A stretch of DNA of 47,380 nt from Neolentinus lepideus HHB14362 ss-1 (lineage: Eukaryota; Basidiomycota; Agaricomycetes; Gloeophyllales; Gloeophyllaceae): contig KV425647.1 in assembly GCA_001632425.1 (NCBI GenBank), positions 50,831 to 98,210 on the forward strand. Direction: 5' to 3'. Below, piece after piece: positions 1 through 11,351 of this stretch; the stretch's first letter is position 1; every line of letters starts with the position of its first letter. The notes beneath the pieces were generated by a model. The model was not told where the DNA came from, did not search any database, and saw only the letters and a program-made list of their open reading frames with translations. The translations under genes and the position numbers were made by a program.

Positions 1-523
1 CGGCCTCTTGGTTTTTCAGCATTGCGAGCCGTTTGGTGTAGCTAGGCCCCATTTCCAGTTCTAGCTCGCGGATGCGATGGAGACGTCTGAGGGCCGTCAC
101 GGCGGCATCTAGTGCATTCTTCGAACACTTGTCAATGTAGCCGACCACGGTTAGGGGTAATGTCCTCGCCCTCGGCACGACTCCTCTGAAATGCTGCGGG
201 TTCTTCAGTCCGACTCTACTCCAAAGTGTCGGCATGGCAAGAACAACCTCTCGCCATTGACCACAGACATGGGTGACTTCTACTAAGAAGTTCGGCTTAG
301 AGCTATCGCACTCCGCCCAAGCCAGCCCTATTATCCTGGCTAGTACCTCGGCTGGGAGTCGTCCTGCAGGCAGAAGACCATTCCGACTGCGTTTAAGCCG
401 GAGTATCTCCTTTTCATGTTGCAAAATAAGTTGGTCAATTTCCGCTAGTTTCGTGAGTGTGGCTTCATCGAGAGAAATCTGTTTGAAGAGCTCCTCTGCT
501 CTGTAAGAGAATTTTTGAGACAT
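1..523 (-). CDS. F-box protein, N-terminal part, runs off the left edge
   Basis: Reading leftwards from an ATG at 521-523 gives 174 uninterrupted codons that leave the window. The N-terminus (residues 1-55) is a charged, heptad-like stretch (AEIDQLILQHEKEILRLKRS) that probably forms a short coiled coil. An F-box-like motif follows at about residues 57-105: LPAEVLARIIGLAWAE, then VTHVCGQWREVVLAMPTLWS. After that comes the LPLTVVG segment that usually starts the LRR-like region of basidiomycete F-box proteins. F-box proteins bind Skp1 in SCF ubiquitin ligases and recruit substrates through the C-terminal repeats; here that role is inferred from the family. The coiled-coil-plus-F-box layout differs from the other F-box copies in this window, so it belongs to another subfamily. 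The C-terminus and any introns lie outside the window. Confidence 0.75.
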   Translation of the reverse strand, partial: MSQKFSYRAEELFKQISLDEATLTKLAEIDQLILQHEKEILRLKRSRNGLLPAGRLPAEVLARIIGLAWAECDSSKPNFLVEVTHVCGQWREVVLAMPTLWSRVGLKNPQHFRGVVPRARTLPLTVVGYIDKCSKNALDAAVTALRRLHRIRELELEMGPSYTKRLAMLKNQEA

Positions 524-659
524 TGGTATTTGAGAAGACAGTATGGTCTTACCTCCATTTGTTGAATCGTTCACTCATTTTGAATTGAATCCGATGTGTT
601 GAGAGTCTGCCTAGTGGTAATGAAACGTGAGATCGCAATTCAACATCGGTATCACGTGC

Positions 660-1620
660 CGTATTCGCTGCACACGGTCACGTGCCGGAGGATAAGGTCG
701 AGCCACTTACCAGCCACATACGTTCCTCTCTGTTACAATCATCCTCTTAGACCCTGCTTTCAGCAATTCTCATCAATTTTGTCTCCTCAAAATTTCCAGC
801 CGCTACTTCAGCCTGCTATACCTAGAGTGTCGCCTGCACCAACCTTACCCTCGACGAAGACGGGGAGACCGGGACGACAGGCACTGATCCAACGAGATCT
901 AGTATTGATTCCATCTGTCAAGGACTCTTGTATTTTCTCCTTTGCTCAACATTCTTCCCGTCCTCTTTCACTGCATTGTAAACGTTACCCACATTCGGGG
1001 CGACGTCAAGAGTTACTACCCATACCGTCAGATAAAGCCCACCGGAATATTGCGCAGGTCTTCACCCCGAGATGTAATAACGATCATAGATGTGACCTTC
1101 CGGAGCAAATACGAGACATAGACCTTGCAAGGACAAAGCAGATAATATCGACGTCGACGATTACTGCTCTAGGACGGGGAGGATTCGATGGGAAAAAGTC
1201 GAAATCCAAAAATCCTTATACCCGCCCTGGACCACGCACTACCCACGCGGTAAAGACACCACGTACTCGCCACGAATAGACACTCATGCTCTTCTATCTC
1301 GCTCGGCATTGCAACCCTATCCTAAGCCGAGATGAATGTGCAGGCTGTGGGATACGAAACCTGCCCGCATTGGTACGAGCAAAGAACAGGCAGATAGGAT
1401 CGTCGGGCTGCTGAAGCCTCATCCAGTCGTGCGAGAACTCACACAGCAATTAATGACACTTACCATGCGCGAATGACTCGATATATCGCACAAATTGAGG
1501 ACGGATTCGGAAGAGAAGGAGTGGATTGGGACGGGGAAGACGAAGATGGTCCTGAATAGAATGCATATGTGGATGGTGAAGGTCCGGCTATCTGGCTGAT
1601 GGAGCAGTAGATTAGACTAT
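660..1620 (+). pseudogene. F-box/LRR gene relic: leader plus C-terminal end, middle deleted
   Basis: Two parts match the intact F-box gene at 37556-39211. Bases about 660-1000 resemble that gene's leader (37180-37500): a CACGTGCC element, CGCCACATAC-like and TCTGTTACAA blocks, a TCGACAAAGACGG-like block and a TTTGCTCAA block in the same order. Bases about 1395-1600 read, with frame changes, as the C-terminal region: GLLKPH, an RELTQQ segment, a TLTMRE segment followed by TGA, and a VDWDG segment with the acidic tail. The F-box and most LRRs (roughly 1.3 kb) are missing. A plus-strand frame of 227 codons across 596-1279 is a by-product of leader sequence. No functional product is expected. Confidence 0.7.
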
Positions 1621-1739
1621 TAGGAGAATAGATTTATACGTACGAAGTTCTCTGAGGCGTTATTGCGGTCTCATCGCAATTCGAAGACTTCAGCGGTATA
1701 TTTCTGAAGCCGTCTTTTGAATTTTAATTCAGCGTCTCG

Positions 1740-3660
1740 AACGTTGTTCACTTACTCACCCAGTAAACGCGGTACAGCCCCGCTCAGCAACGCGTGCTAC
1801 CATACCTGTCGACCGTACCTGTGAATCACGCGCCTCACTGACCTGGCACTAAAATTGGCACTGAAGCCTCCAAGACCAGCAAGGAGCGGCAGGAATGCGC
1901 TGACAATGCGAGGGAAAGACGATTAACCACATATCGAGCGCGAGAGAAGAGCGCAACAGTAAAACTCACATCCAGTCGGATCAAGAGCAATGTTCCAACG
2001 GCCACTATTCCGCTACAATATCAGCGACGTCGTGGTATATACTACTGTAATGGACGTTGTCCCACCGAAGCGCTCGCAGACCATCACAGCGCCCACGTAC
2101 CCAGCACTCCAGACAATTGGACCATTGACGGACCATGAGCAATTCGAGGTCAGTACATCGAGCATGCGCACCGTAGACCATCAGCCAGCCCTCAGTGCTC
2201 CTGCCGACAAAACTGGAAGTGTACGATGCGGACGTGCACGTTGCGGCGGGCAAACGCAGTCCCGTGCATATCGTACCAGCAGTGGTAAGTCGGACGAGCC
2301 TTTGTTGTGGGATGGCTCATGACAAGCCCAAACTAGAACCGCAAGCACATGTGTATCGACATCCAGCGCACACAAAACAGGTATCAAGCAACAGAGGCAT
2401 GGCGAGAGCTATGCAGGAAAACTCACCGTGACGGACAAAGAACACGACGTTCTGCCAATTCCCGCTTCTTCTGCCATCGAAACCGACAGTTTTCTTGAAC
2501 TCGACGTGGGATTTGTGCATCGTAGACAGCCAGCCAGTTCTCAGAGCTCCTGCCGGCAAACTGGAATTGTATGGCACCGTTGCGCACGTTGTGGCGAGGC
2601 GACGCTGTCCCGTGAAGATCGTGCCGAGTAGCGGTAATCCAGGAGCGGGAATGTTACACGCTCTTCCTGTATCAACGAACTCCAGGAAATCAACACAGTT
2701 ACTCATGGATTTGACACGTAAACATGCCAAAGACCTCTATCAGATCAGAGGACTCACGTCTCGCGATCATGTAATACCCCTCTTGATGTACCTCAGGATC
2801 GTACAGCACTGCTGAGGTCTCTCGCACTATCGGGAATCACAGCGGTGGTGTACACTCCACAGCCATTGAGCGGGTGAGGTGAGGTGAACATTAATATGCA
2901 TAGTTAGCATCATGTCTGGTCGTTTCATGGGAAGACGAGGTGGCACGATTAGACGTACTGAAGCAGAGGTCCTCGTCTGGAGCAAATGTTCGATGATAAG
3001 CCCAAAATCGGACTACAAGTAGACGTGTACGACATCCAGCGCCTGAGAAGGGACAAACGCAGAACAAGTTGCGAGTAACAGATGTATGATGGGAGCTATG
3101 CAAGAGACCTACCCGTCGGACGTTGCACAAATTCCCACTTCTTCTACCATAGATGCCGATAGTTTGCATGGATAGAGAACGTAGTGAGCGAGTGGTCTGG
3201 GGACTCTTGCGATGTGATGCTACGATGGACAGTATAGTGCAATCTGTACGCCGCATATGTTGGACGAGATGTGGAAGGACATTCACGTCTTGCGTTGTCG
3301 AGAATCGCAGGAGTGGTGTGCTATCAGGCCTGGTTGCCTCATGAAAAGGCGGGGTGATACGATTAGACGTACAGACAACCCATCTGCAGCAAATGTTTGA
3401 TGAATAACGAGCACAAGCCTTTGATCTGGGATCAGCGCGATGGCTGACAATAAGCACACAATTGAACCGGAAGTAGAGACAGGCACATCCAGCGCCTCCG
3501 GAAGGCCAAACACAGAACAGGTAGCAAATAGCAGAGGTATGACGAGAGTTATGCAGAAAACTCACCGTTACGAACAAAGCACGCGACGTTCCGTCAATTC
3601 CCACTTCTCCTACCATCGACGCCAATAGTTTTCTTGTATAGAAGATTAATGGATCGAAGG
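1740..3660. repeat. Degenerate multi-copy repeat array (copy A)
   Basis: Several blocks recur. The block around 2170-2290 (CAGCCAGCCCTCAG ... GTGCACGTTGCGGCG) recurs at 2525-2640. The block GACGTTCTGCCAATTCCCGC at 2448 recurs in altered form at 3119 and 3587, each followed by GAYRGTTT. A GCAAATGTTYGATGA block occurs at 2984 and 3391. An ACTCACCG block reads as a splice donor on the minus strand. The same blocks appear once each at 39640-41290. Open frames exist on both strands (for example a 289-codon minus frame at 2891-3760 holding two internal copies) but none is clean. The repeat looks like a tandemly amplified, decayed gene piece. I do not recognise the parent family. Confidence 0.6.
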
Positions 3661-3699
3661 GCGGCGAGTGAGTCGAGATCAAGGAATAGAGGCATATCG

Positions 3700-5280
3700 T
3701 ATTGAGGCCTTCAGCCGCATCGAGCCAAATAGAGGCAAAGAAAGTCTGTGATTGGCCCAAGGTGAAGCGAGCGTTGGCTCTGCTTTGCTGGCACCCAGCC
3801 TACTCTCTTACGGTAACTTACTTACGCTCAACCAGCTCCCTTTGTTTCATGACCTTGCTCAGGATACACATCACGACGGGCAGGAGTAATATACGGACAA
3901 TTCCAGCATCATTTACCATGGCCGCAGCAAGGAACGCTAGTTCGTCGAGGCCTGTTCATCCTCTTCCCCTGTTGATTCTTCTTCTCCCGCAGTTGTCCGT
4001 GTTCTGTCACCTCCTCCAACATACAGGCCGAAGACTCTCATATTCTTCTAAATTTCACATGTTACCAGTTGGATCGCTCCATCGCACTAGACGTCGACCA
4101 TCTCCTTCTCCCCGTCTCAGCCATGAGGCATGATTCTGGTAAGCCTCGCCTCACCCATATCGACGCACCTCTGTACGCTATCCTCTTCACTCGATAACTG
4201 TCCTGCTGACCTTCCCAGAGCATACGACGCGCCAAATCCTGCCGGACACATCCTCTGTTCGGTACGCTCATATCATCACTACTGTTCCCTTTCATATCAC
4301 CAACGACAACGATCCTGGCTCCCCTGTGCTCCGCCTAATCCAAAACGGGACTCACGGAACACAGCACGCACTCCGGCCGTACTCGCACGTGCGGGCCGTC
4401 ACGAGGACCCCTCGCCCAGGAGCTTGGGAGCCAGTTCTTCGATCGCATGTAGCCAATTCCCTCTATCTCCAAGGCTTGTTCTCGCACTGTCCTCTTCGAT
4501 TCAACCTGAACCGTTTATATAAACCAAATTTAGACAAAAATAGAATTGGTATAGAAAATAAGAATCGTACTCAAGGCAGCCAGAACCTTCACTCCTCGCC
4601 TCATACCAGGTTCCGATTCCGCCAGCGTCACCGTATTCGATCAGCCATCTCCGACACCGTGACATCGACGGATCCAGAGCTGGGACTGTATTACTCATAA
4701 GCGCAACGTAGATTCCTTCGCCTGGTGCACTTCCTGACCGTATCTCTTGGCTTCACCACCAGTTTTTGGGGAAGACTTGGCGTACGGGCTGGAAGCGTTC
4801 CCAGTTGCTGAGTCAAATCCAACTTCACAGTCCTGCAAGACATCTCGGCCGCTCGTAGTGCGCGCGATATCTTCGTCTACCCCGCTCTGTCGTACAAACG
4901 AATACCCTTGTTACGTCTCGATGATCATTACACCCCTGGTTTTGCCATCAAGTGCATTAGTCCGGTATTCGCTATTTGTGTTGTGGAGAAACGCTTGGGT
5001 GGCCTGGAGTCCAAGTGTTGCTGTGTTGGCTACACGTGGTCCCCATGTCTCCCCGCGTCACTCGCGCGAAGAATGCCCTTTTGTTCGGATGCATCTATCG
5101 CTTTCTCCACGTGAGTCCATCAATCCTCGTCGCTAAGCTGTTTGCAGAAACGGTGTACGAAATCTCCAACACGTCAATGTCATCCATATGCAGTCTTTCA
5201 CTGTCTGCTTCACCGATCTCGGTCCCGGATAACCAGCGCGTGTCGCCCGCAACATGACGTGACGTCGGCTGGCTTCATTC
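3700..5280. other. Unassigned interval with open frames on both strands
   Basis: The plus strand has moderate open frames at 3702-4133, 4130-4522, 4326-4700 and 4747-5136. The minus strand has a possible exon at about 3800-3930 (reading AMVNDAGIVRILLLPVV, then a GTAAGT donor). None resembles a family I know, and the frames overlap without a convincing exon chain. Serine/proline-rich translations on the plus strand fit pyrimidine-rich non-coding DNA as well as coding DNA. It may hold one more decayed gene. Confidence 0.3.
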
Positions 5281-5289
5281 ATCCCACCA

Positions 5290-5612
5290 TAACCTGCTCT
5301 GCGCCGATCCTCTTTATCATCACCCACGTACCGGACATCTCAACATCGTCCACGCATTCTACATATCGTACATGTCCCCAACATCCCCGCGCACTTTCAT
5401 CTTCTCCATTCCGTTCCTCGGGATCGTACTGCCCCTCCTTTCGATCCGATCTCAAGCCTCCACTCGCGAAGGTGGACCAAAGTAACTCGTCCTCGTAGTC
5501 AGCGATGTTGCAACTCTCTCGGATAGTAAGATTTGTGTTTTCGTGCGGGTTATCACAGGGCTTATAGAGTTTTATCAGCTTCTCTATAGTCGTTGATGTC
5601 CATGAACGACCA
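5290..5612 (-). pseudogene. F-box/LRR C-terminal remnant
   Basis: The minus strand at 5450-5612 translates to IEKLIKLYKPCDN, then NLTIRESCNIADYEDELL. This aligns with IERLVKPYESCDN and TLTIRESCNIADYEVELL of the copy at 6815-8629. The next bases read DRKEGQYDPEERNGEDES, matching the acidic tail, and a degraded DDxxxxGYGG segment may be the end of the protein. Nothing of the F-box or earlier LRRs is found upstream (5613-5900), so only the last 90 or so codons remain. It lies 1.2 kb downstream of the larger copy in the same orientation and is probably left from a tandem duplication. Confidence 0.7.
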
Positions 5613-5934
5613 TATATTTCTGCCGCTCAGGTGTACGCTGACCTTCGTCTGCCTTTTCTGCACGTCACGCCTTCCTCGCAGGTCTTGGCGATCGCACGTT
5701 GCGGCTACGTTTGACCTCTTGTGCTAGATTCGATGGTACGTTCGCGGTCCACGAGTACCCTTGAAGTGAAACGATAGGATCAGACTGAAGAATGTGTGGT
5801 ATATGACACCGGTATATTTAGAGAAGTCAGACTTTGTGGCTATTTGTGGCGTTTCGGCTTGGCCACAGAACGGGAGTGGTGCATTGATGGGATCGATGCA
5901 ATTTTCCTTCCCACCTCCTTACCCATTACAGTTG

Positions 5935-6302
5935 CTACGTGAAACGTCTTAGGATGTAGTGCATCCACCAGGATCTGGCTGAGGCTTTCATCGTAGGAGA
6001 CAGTGGAACTCTCCCTCTGTCGCTACGTGGCCAATCGACACGTAGGAGTCTCCACGTATCGGATAATAGGCGCTGGTCCATTGTTCCTAGGTGCGTACCG
6101 AGTAATATCTATGTAAACGAACGGGATGCTGAGGCATTCATCAACGAAATCAGGGACTCTGTCTCACTTCTCGCATTCCCTTGTCTATGCGAATGTTCGC
6201 CGTCTGAGCTTACTAACCGTAACCATTGTCTTATGTTTCGATCGACGGTTGCGCCACTGCGCGTGGATTCAGATCTCGAAGCCGCACATTGCACCTGAGA
6301 AG
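5935..6302 (+). other. Open frame without ATG, possible gene scrap
   Basis: The plus strand stays open for about 120 codons up to the TGA at 6300-6302 but has no credible start. The translation (QDLAEAFIVGDSGTLPLSL near its beginning) faintly recalls the stretch after an F-box in basidiomycete proteins. No further match was found. It may be chance, or an exon of a lost gene. Confidence 0.2.
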
Positions 6303-6814
6303 TGAACACCAGGAGCACGACTAGATCAGTCCTTCAATACACCTCTCTTTCTCTCCGCATCTCCCCGTTCCTTTCGTTCACGAAATCCAGACAGCCCGCT
6401 ACACTTGTTTGCTCCTGTCTGACTCTTGTTGATTCGGATGGGAACGCTCATGTATAGCGTATTGTCTACGCTAGTGTCATCGCTGATTTCATTAGCTATC
6501 AGATGGTGTGCGACGATGTGTCATGGCATGAGATGTGAAATAATTGCGCTCTATCCTAGAGCCAACTGATAATGACCCTCCTAGTCTTTCTATCTAGGTC
6601 GACGACATAAACGTCGGGAGTTCAAAGAGCGCAGGTTTTTTAGATGCATTCCTCTCAACGTAAGTTCGTACTCTCCTGTCACTGAGCAATTTCATTGAAT
6701 AATTGAAGAACAATGTCCAGCGAATGAAAAAACTTCGAATAAATAGCATCTGCAAGTTCGCGCGCCAATGGTATCGTTTATACACATCCAGCCCTATAGT
6801 ACGAATTATCTGCT

Positions 6815-8629
6815 TCACCAGTCACTGTCCCAGTCATCTTCTTCGGTGTCGCCCAGATATCCAGCACCTGCGTCATCCCAGAGCACCACTTCATCGTCGT
6901 CGTCGACCGTACCCCCGACATCCTCAATCAAGTCCTCTGTATCATCAGCCATGAGTCCAGCGTCATTCCCCACGTCCTCGGTACCTTCAGCAGCATTACT
7001 CGCAATTTCATCTCCTTCACCATCATTTTCGTCGTCCCAGTCACCATCGTCCTCCGGAACGCTGTCCTCCCTCTCGGGGTCGGGGTCGCGCCACTCCTGT
7101 TTCCCGTCCCATTCTACGCCCTCGCTCGTGAAGGCGTACCGAAGCAGCTCAACCTCGTAATCAGCGATGTTGCAGCTCTCTCGGATAGTAAGTGTTATGT
7201 TTTCTTGCGAGTTATCGCACGACTCATAAGGCTTTACAAGCCTCTCTATCAAGCTGTTCTTGTCGTCGGGACCGTCGACATCCGTGCTTGGTAGGAACCA
7301 GACGGCCAGAAAGTTGATGTTCTGCAGCGCTGGGAATAGCGGCTGCCATGCTCCGTCCAGTTCTGGTGGGATACAGAGTCCTGTAGCAAACATGGAGCTA
7401 TGTTGACCCCACAGCTGAAGAGTTCGCACCGCGGGCATGAACTGGAAAAGACGCTGCCAAGACCGGACCACTGGGTCGGTATGGGCGCTGCAGTTGTCGA
7501 CAGTCAGGTGTTGGACATTAACGACGTACGCCCACGTGTATAGATACACAATATCGGTTATTGCATGTTCGCCTGCAATGCCAAATCCTTCGAACACCAG
7601 AAGTAGACCAGTATCCTGCTCTATACAGGTCTGGCTGGCGGCATCTTCCGTGAGCATGTAGTAGAATTTTCCGCCCGGCCCTTCGCTATGCATCCCGCAT
7701 CCTCGAAGTGGCGCCCGGGTACACAATTGGTCGATTTTGTCCTGGACGGTATACAGGATGTAGCCTAAGTGGAGAGTCGGTACGATTTTGGGGCCTAGAT
7801 ATTAAAGGCTTGGTGTATTCAGCACGGAGAGGAGGTATGCTTCCGTGACACCCAAATTGTAAAGAGCAATATATTGCAGCGCTGGAAGATTCATTGTCCC
7901 ACTGGGGTTCGGCGACCATGTCATTACGACGCCCAGCTGTAATCTCTTCAGCTGTGGTAGTTGTCCTAACAGGTTCAGCATCTCATTGACGACTGGGTTC
8001 CAGTCAATGTTCACGAGCGAAAGCTCCGTCAATGTCGTCAATGATGTGTCGAGTAGGAAGCTGAAGTCGGAGAAGTGGAATCCCGTGAGTGGTAGAATCC
8101 GTAGCTGAGACTCTCTGAACCATGTGAGAGCCGAGGTCCGCTCCAGTCCCGTCTTAGTGATTTCGAGCACCTCCAGATGAGGTGTCAAGCCATAGCCGCC
8201 CAAGCTCACCAATCCATTCAGCACCGAATGCGAGACAGATATGCAGAGCGACTGGAGCCTGTGGGTGTGTTGCATCACCATCGAAAGCCTCTCTGCATTC
8301 TTCTCGTCACCATCACTGAGGTCACCCTTCACCGTCAGAGGCTCATTTCGGGAGCGGCTGAGAAACTTCCGCAGAGACTCGATGCTGCCAATGGTGATTC
8401 CAGCCCATGGAGCAGCAGTATCGACAATAGCATTTGTCCATCGCTTACAGACAGCTGTGAGCGAGAACCATTTGCTGGGTGGCGGCGCTTCATTGTCGCG
8501 TGTTCTGGCATCCTCAACAACAAATGAGGCGATGTGCGAGATGATTTCTTCTGGTGCGGTGGAGGCACTGTAATTGGGCTTGACATAGCCTGTCATATCC
8601 GGTTCTAAGGGAGGTGTGTTTGGAGACAT
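6815..8629 (-). pseudogene. F-box/LRR gene, full length but for one in-frame TAA
   Basis: From the ATG at 8627-8629 the frame runs 605 codons to the TGA/TAG end at 6815, interrupted only by TAA at 7802-7804. It aligns end to end with the intact paralogue at 37556-39211. The F-box region is APEEIISHIASFVVEDARTR with AVCKRWTNAIVDTAAPW (residues about 25-80); LRR-like segments follow, then LIERLVKPYESCDN, and a long acidic tail ending EEDDWDSDW. The tail is about 50 residues longer than in the paralogue. At the stop, the paralogue has glutamate in LEYFGLK where this copy reads L-stop-YLGPK, so one base change (GAA to TAA) explains it. Frame and similarity continue on both sides. It could be a young pseudogene, a readthrough gene or a sequencing error. 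A leader intron ending TCTGCAG just before the ATG is shared in position with the paralogue. Confidence 0.85.
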
Positions 8630-9597
8630 CTGCAGACCTGAACTTCAGTGGTGTGTGATGTGGCAGATACAACCATCAGGCACCTACAGTGTGATGAGAA
8701 AAGAGGAAAGAAAATTATTGAAGTAGCAGGGGTTGGTTTTGACAGGATGATGAAGTTGATTGAATGCAAATTGTTGAGCTATTGCTTGAGGGGTGGTCAA
8801 GGTTGAGGTCGGTGGCAGGGCGCACAATGATGCGCGAGGTGCGACACACGCGATGTAGCGGTCGAGAAGTAAAGCAAAAAGCCGTTTGAGGTAGTAATGA
8901 CTCTGGATAGTTTGCAAGAGTGCGTCTCAGAGAGAAGAGTATGTAGCAAGCGGGAAGAAGAGAAGTGGTTCAGCCCTTTGAACCACATTCGATAGCACGT
9001 GACAATGCTGTGTTTTGTTTGTGTTATGGTTCTGACGTGCCAACGAGCCTACTCAGAAATATGTATGGAGCCTCTTCAAATACGATTGAATCTGTGAATT
9101 TAGGGAAATAATCACTATGGACAGCCTGCACGGTACGGTGTTCGGACCAATACTTTTGATCACCGAGCTCGACGTGTCGATAAAGGAACATTCAAATCCA
9201 GACACTACGAGCAAATTCTATATGCAATAATATACTCGTTTCTTATATCTTAACGAATTATCTGTAATAATCTCCCGACGCCCTCGATATGTCGTACAAT
9301 CCAGTTAGACCTGACATGCCATCTTAAATTCTGTGATCGTATAGTTGTCGACATTGTCGAATGTCGACAGGTGTCACAACTTGAAACAACCCGCAGAGCA
9401 CTCGCCCCTCCCCGGGCGAGCAGAAGCAGAGAAGGAAATCCAGGATTAGAGCCGCTCTACGTTTACAAACACAGGATGTCGATGTAAAAAAGAATAGCAG
9501 AATTGTGCGAGATAAGTGATATAAACGACTGGACGCGCAGCGAATGTGACGTGCACCATTATTGGCTACAATGCAAGTAGCTTTTCGTCCTTAATGT
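8630..9597. other. Leader/promoter of the F-box copy, then gene-free DNA
   Basis: About 8632-8690 probably holds a leader intron (minus strand, GTAGGTGCC ... TCTGCAG), in the same place as GTAAGCATC ... TTAG before the paralogue's ATG. The next 300 bases upstream are presumed promoter. From about 9000 to 9597 I see no gene or repeat. Confidence 0.4.
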
Positions 9598-10597
9598 CTA
9601 GTAGAACCCTTCATGCCCATAATCTTCGTAAGTAACATTTCAAGTAACGTGGGCACTCAAAGCACCTCCATCACGAACCTTGACAATGTTGATAACATCA
9701 GCAGCTGTTCCATCGGAACCTGAAATGGTAACATCGCGACCAGCATGCGCACCCAGAACACCGCTCTCGCCGAGGTTTAGAACTCCCGGTACAACTGAGC
9801 CAAGGCCTTCAGCGACCAATATGTCGACGTCGCATCCGACGTGAGCACCGACGGAGGAACCTTCACCGAGCTTTAATACTGACAGAGCAGCAGCGGAAAG
9901 TCCTTCAGCGGCCGAGGTGTCGACATTGCGGCCAATGTGAGCACCTAACACGCCGCTCCCATTAACATTCAGGACACCAAGGGCCACAACACTGAGTACC
10001 TCGACACCCACGGTGTTGATGTCACGACCAACATAAGCGTTCAGAGTATCGCTCTCGCCCAAGTTGAGGATGCCGGCGACGACAGCAGCAGTACCCTCAG
10101 TGCCATAGGCGTCGATGTCGCGTCCAACGTGACCACTTATGACACCGCTTTCGCCAAGCGTCATGACACCTAGAACAGCAGCACCCAATCTTTCAGCAGC
10201 AGAAATGTCAATATCCCGAGCGACATGAGAGCCGAGAGAGATTCTTGTCGCGGACGTTCAGGACCCCGAGTCCCTCCTTCCCGCTAGTGTCAATGTCACG
10301 CCCGACATGAACACCCAAGATGCCACGTTCACCGAGATTCAGGACACCCGGAACAACTGCACCAAGTCCTTGCGATTGCAGTCCAGTTGATCTACATTGC
10401 GATGGACGTCTTCGTCCCATAGGCATTCGGCATCGCATCGATGAGATGTGGAATAAACGGGACAAATCGACTGGGGACGTGATCGATATCTGGAAGACAC
10501 TCAGAACCACGGTTGACATGGGATAACTCGTTAGAGACACCACAGAATGAAAACGAGATACCACAGGAAATCGTGACGGAGGGGCAGCATACAACAC
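9598..10597 (-). pseudogene. Tandem-repeat protein gene with a frameshift and an early stop
   Basis: The minus strand encodes about eight copies of a 32-residue repeat with consensus GLGAVVPGVLNLGESGVLGA followed by HVGRDIDTSGAE (96 bases per unit). The first readable copies (about 10250-10370) lie in one frame. Near 10240-10250 a single-base shift moves the rest into the next frame, where it runs to 9640. The final unit reads ALSAHVT-stop-NVTYEDYGHEGFY-stop: the TGA at 9640-9642 stands where other units have arginine, and the natural end would be TAG at 9598-9600. Upstream, more degraded repeat text (VHRNVDQ near 10395) can be seen, and an ATG near 10620 starts a hydrophobic leader-like peptide, MLFVLRLLVCCMLPL. 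I infer a secreted or wall-associated repeat protein, now broken. The function is unknown. Confidence 0.6.
9650..10370 (-). repeat. Eight diverged 96-bp tandem units
   Basis: The period is a multiple of three, and glycine, valine and aspartate positions are conserved between units (GVLN, HVGRD, then I/V-D). This indicates past selection on a protein rather than a neutral minisatellite. Confidence 0.7.
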
Positions 10598-10686
10598 ACC
10601 AAGAGACGTAGCACGAATAACATCCCTAGCAATTCCGTAATAGTCAAAGAGGAGAGATACAGGATAAAGCGGGGAGGCGGCAGATG

Positions 10687-11351
10687 TTAGTCGGAAGAGG
10701 CGATCTGGACATCGACGTAGACGACTTCAAACATTGGAGAGTTCCCAGCCTGCAAGTCAAATTAGTACAGCGTAGTCACGTTCGGGAAGACAGCAACAAA
10801 ATCAATAGACAAGGAAACGAAGAAGAGAGACGGGACCCACAAGCAGGTGGAAAGAGAGAACCAAATTGATATGGGGGATGGATGCACAACAAAACTTAAG
10901 CACTCACCCCAACCAACGCAACATGCCCAACGCTCAACAAAGCATACCCCGCCTCAAGTCCTTGCGGCACCGCAACAGAGAAATTCTGGTGTGGCGGCTT
11001 CTCCTCCCCGGTATCACTATACTGCGGGTTGTACCCTCCATTATACAATACCGTGCCCATCTCCTCTGTCGGGGATGCGCAAACTATAGATCCACTAGAG
11101 GTCGTACAAGGACGGAGGGAGATGATCACGGAGACTTCAGTCGACCCGGTAAGGGAGTTCTATGGGCGATCATTGTTAGAATTGAGGAGAAGAGAGTGCA
11201 AAGGAGATCATACGGGTCTATCAACCTCGACTGTGAAGTTGGATGAAGAAGATATGGTGCTCCCGGCAGACGGATAACCAATCGCGACAGACTGCGCCTG
11301 GCTTAGCGGTACGACAACTATGCAGACAAGGAAAAGGAACAATCGAGACAT
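10687..11351 (-). CDS. Small secreted protein, three exons, 150 aa
   Basis: The joined exons are 11351-11214, 11159-10908 and 10749-10687. The introns are 54 bases (GTATGA ... CATAG) and 158 bases (GTGAGT ... TTGCAG), and the frame is continuous to TAA at 10687-10689. Residues 1-20 form a signal peptide (MSRLFLFLVCIVVVPLSQAQ). The mature part begins SVAIGYPSAGSTISSSSNFT and VEVDRPNSLTGSTEVSVII, contains a Cys pair (RPC ... VCASP), LGTVLYNG-like MGTVLYNGGYNPQY, and ends with LLSVGHVALVGAGNSP. Agaricomycete genomes hold many secreted proteins of this shape, with a YPxxGSTV start, STEVAxxI core, LYNGxxxPQY and LxVxHxxLVGAG. To my knowledge none has an assigned role. All splice signals and the signal peptide are intact, so this is probably an expressed extracellular protein. 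It stands just upstream of the broken repeat-protein gene on the same strand. Confidence 0.85.

Noticed and set aside
596..1279. 227-codon plus frame
   Set aside because: It lies over the region matching the untranslated leader of the intact F-box gene and has no protein-like features.
2891..3760. 289-codon minus frame with two internal repeats, a possible gene
   Set aside because: The composition is odd, the homologous block at 41 kb does not keep the frame, and splice-like signals cut it. I list it only as part of the degenerate repeat.
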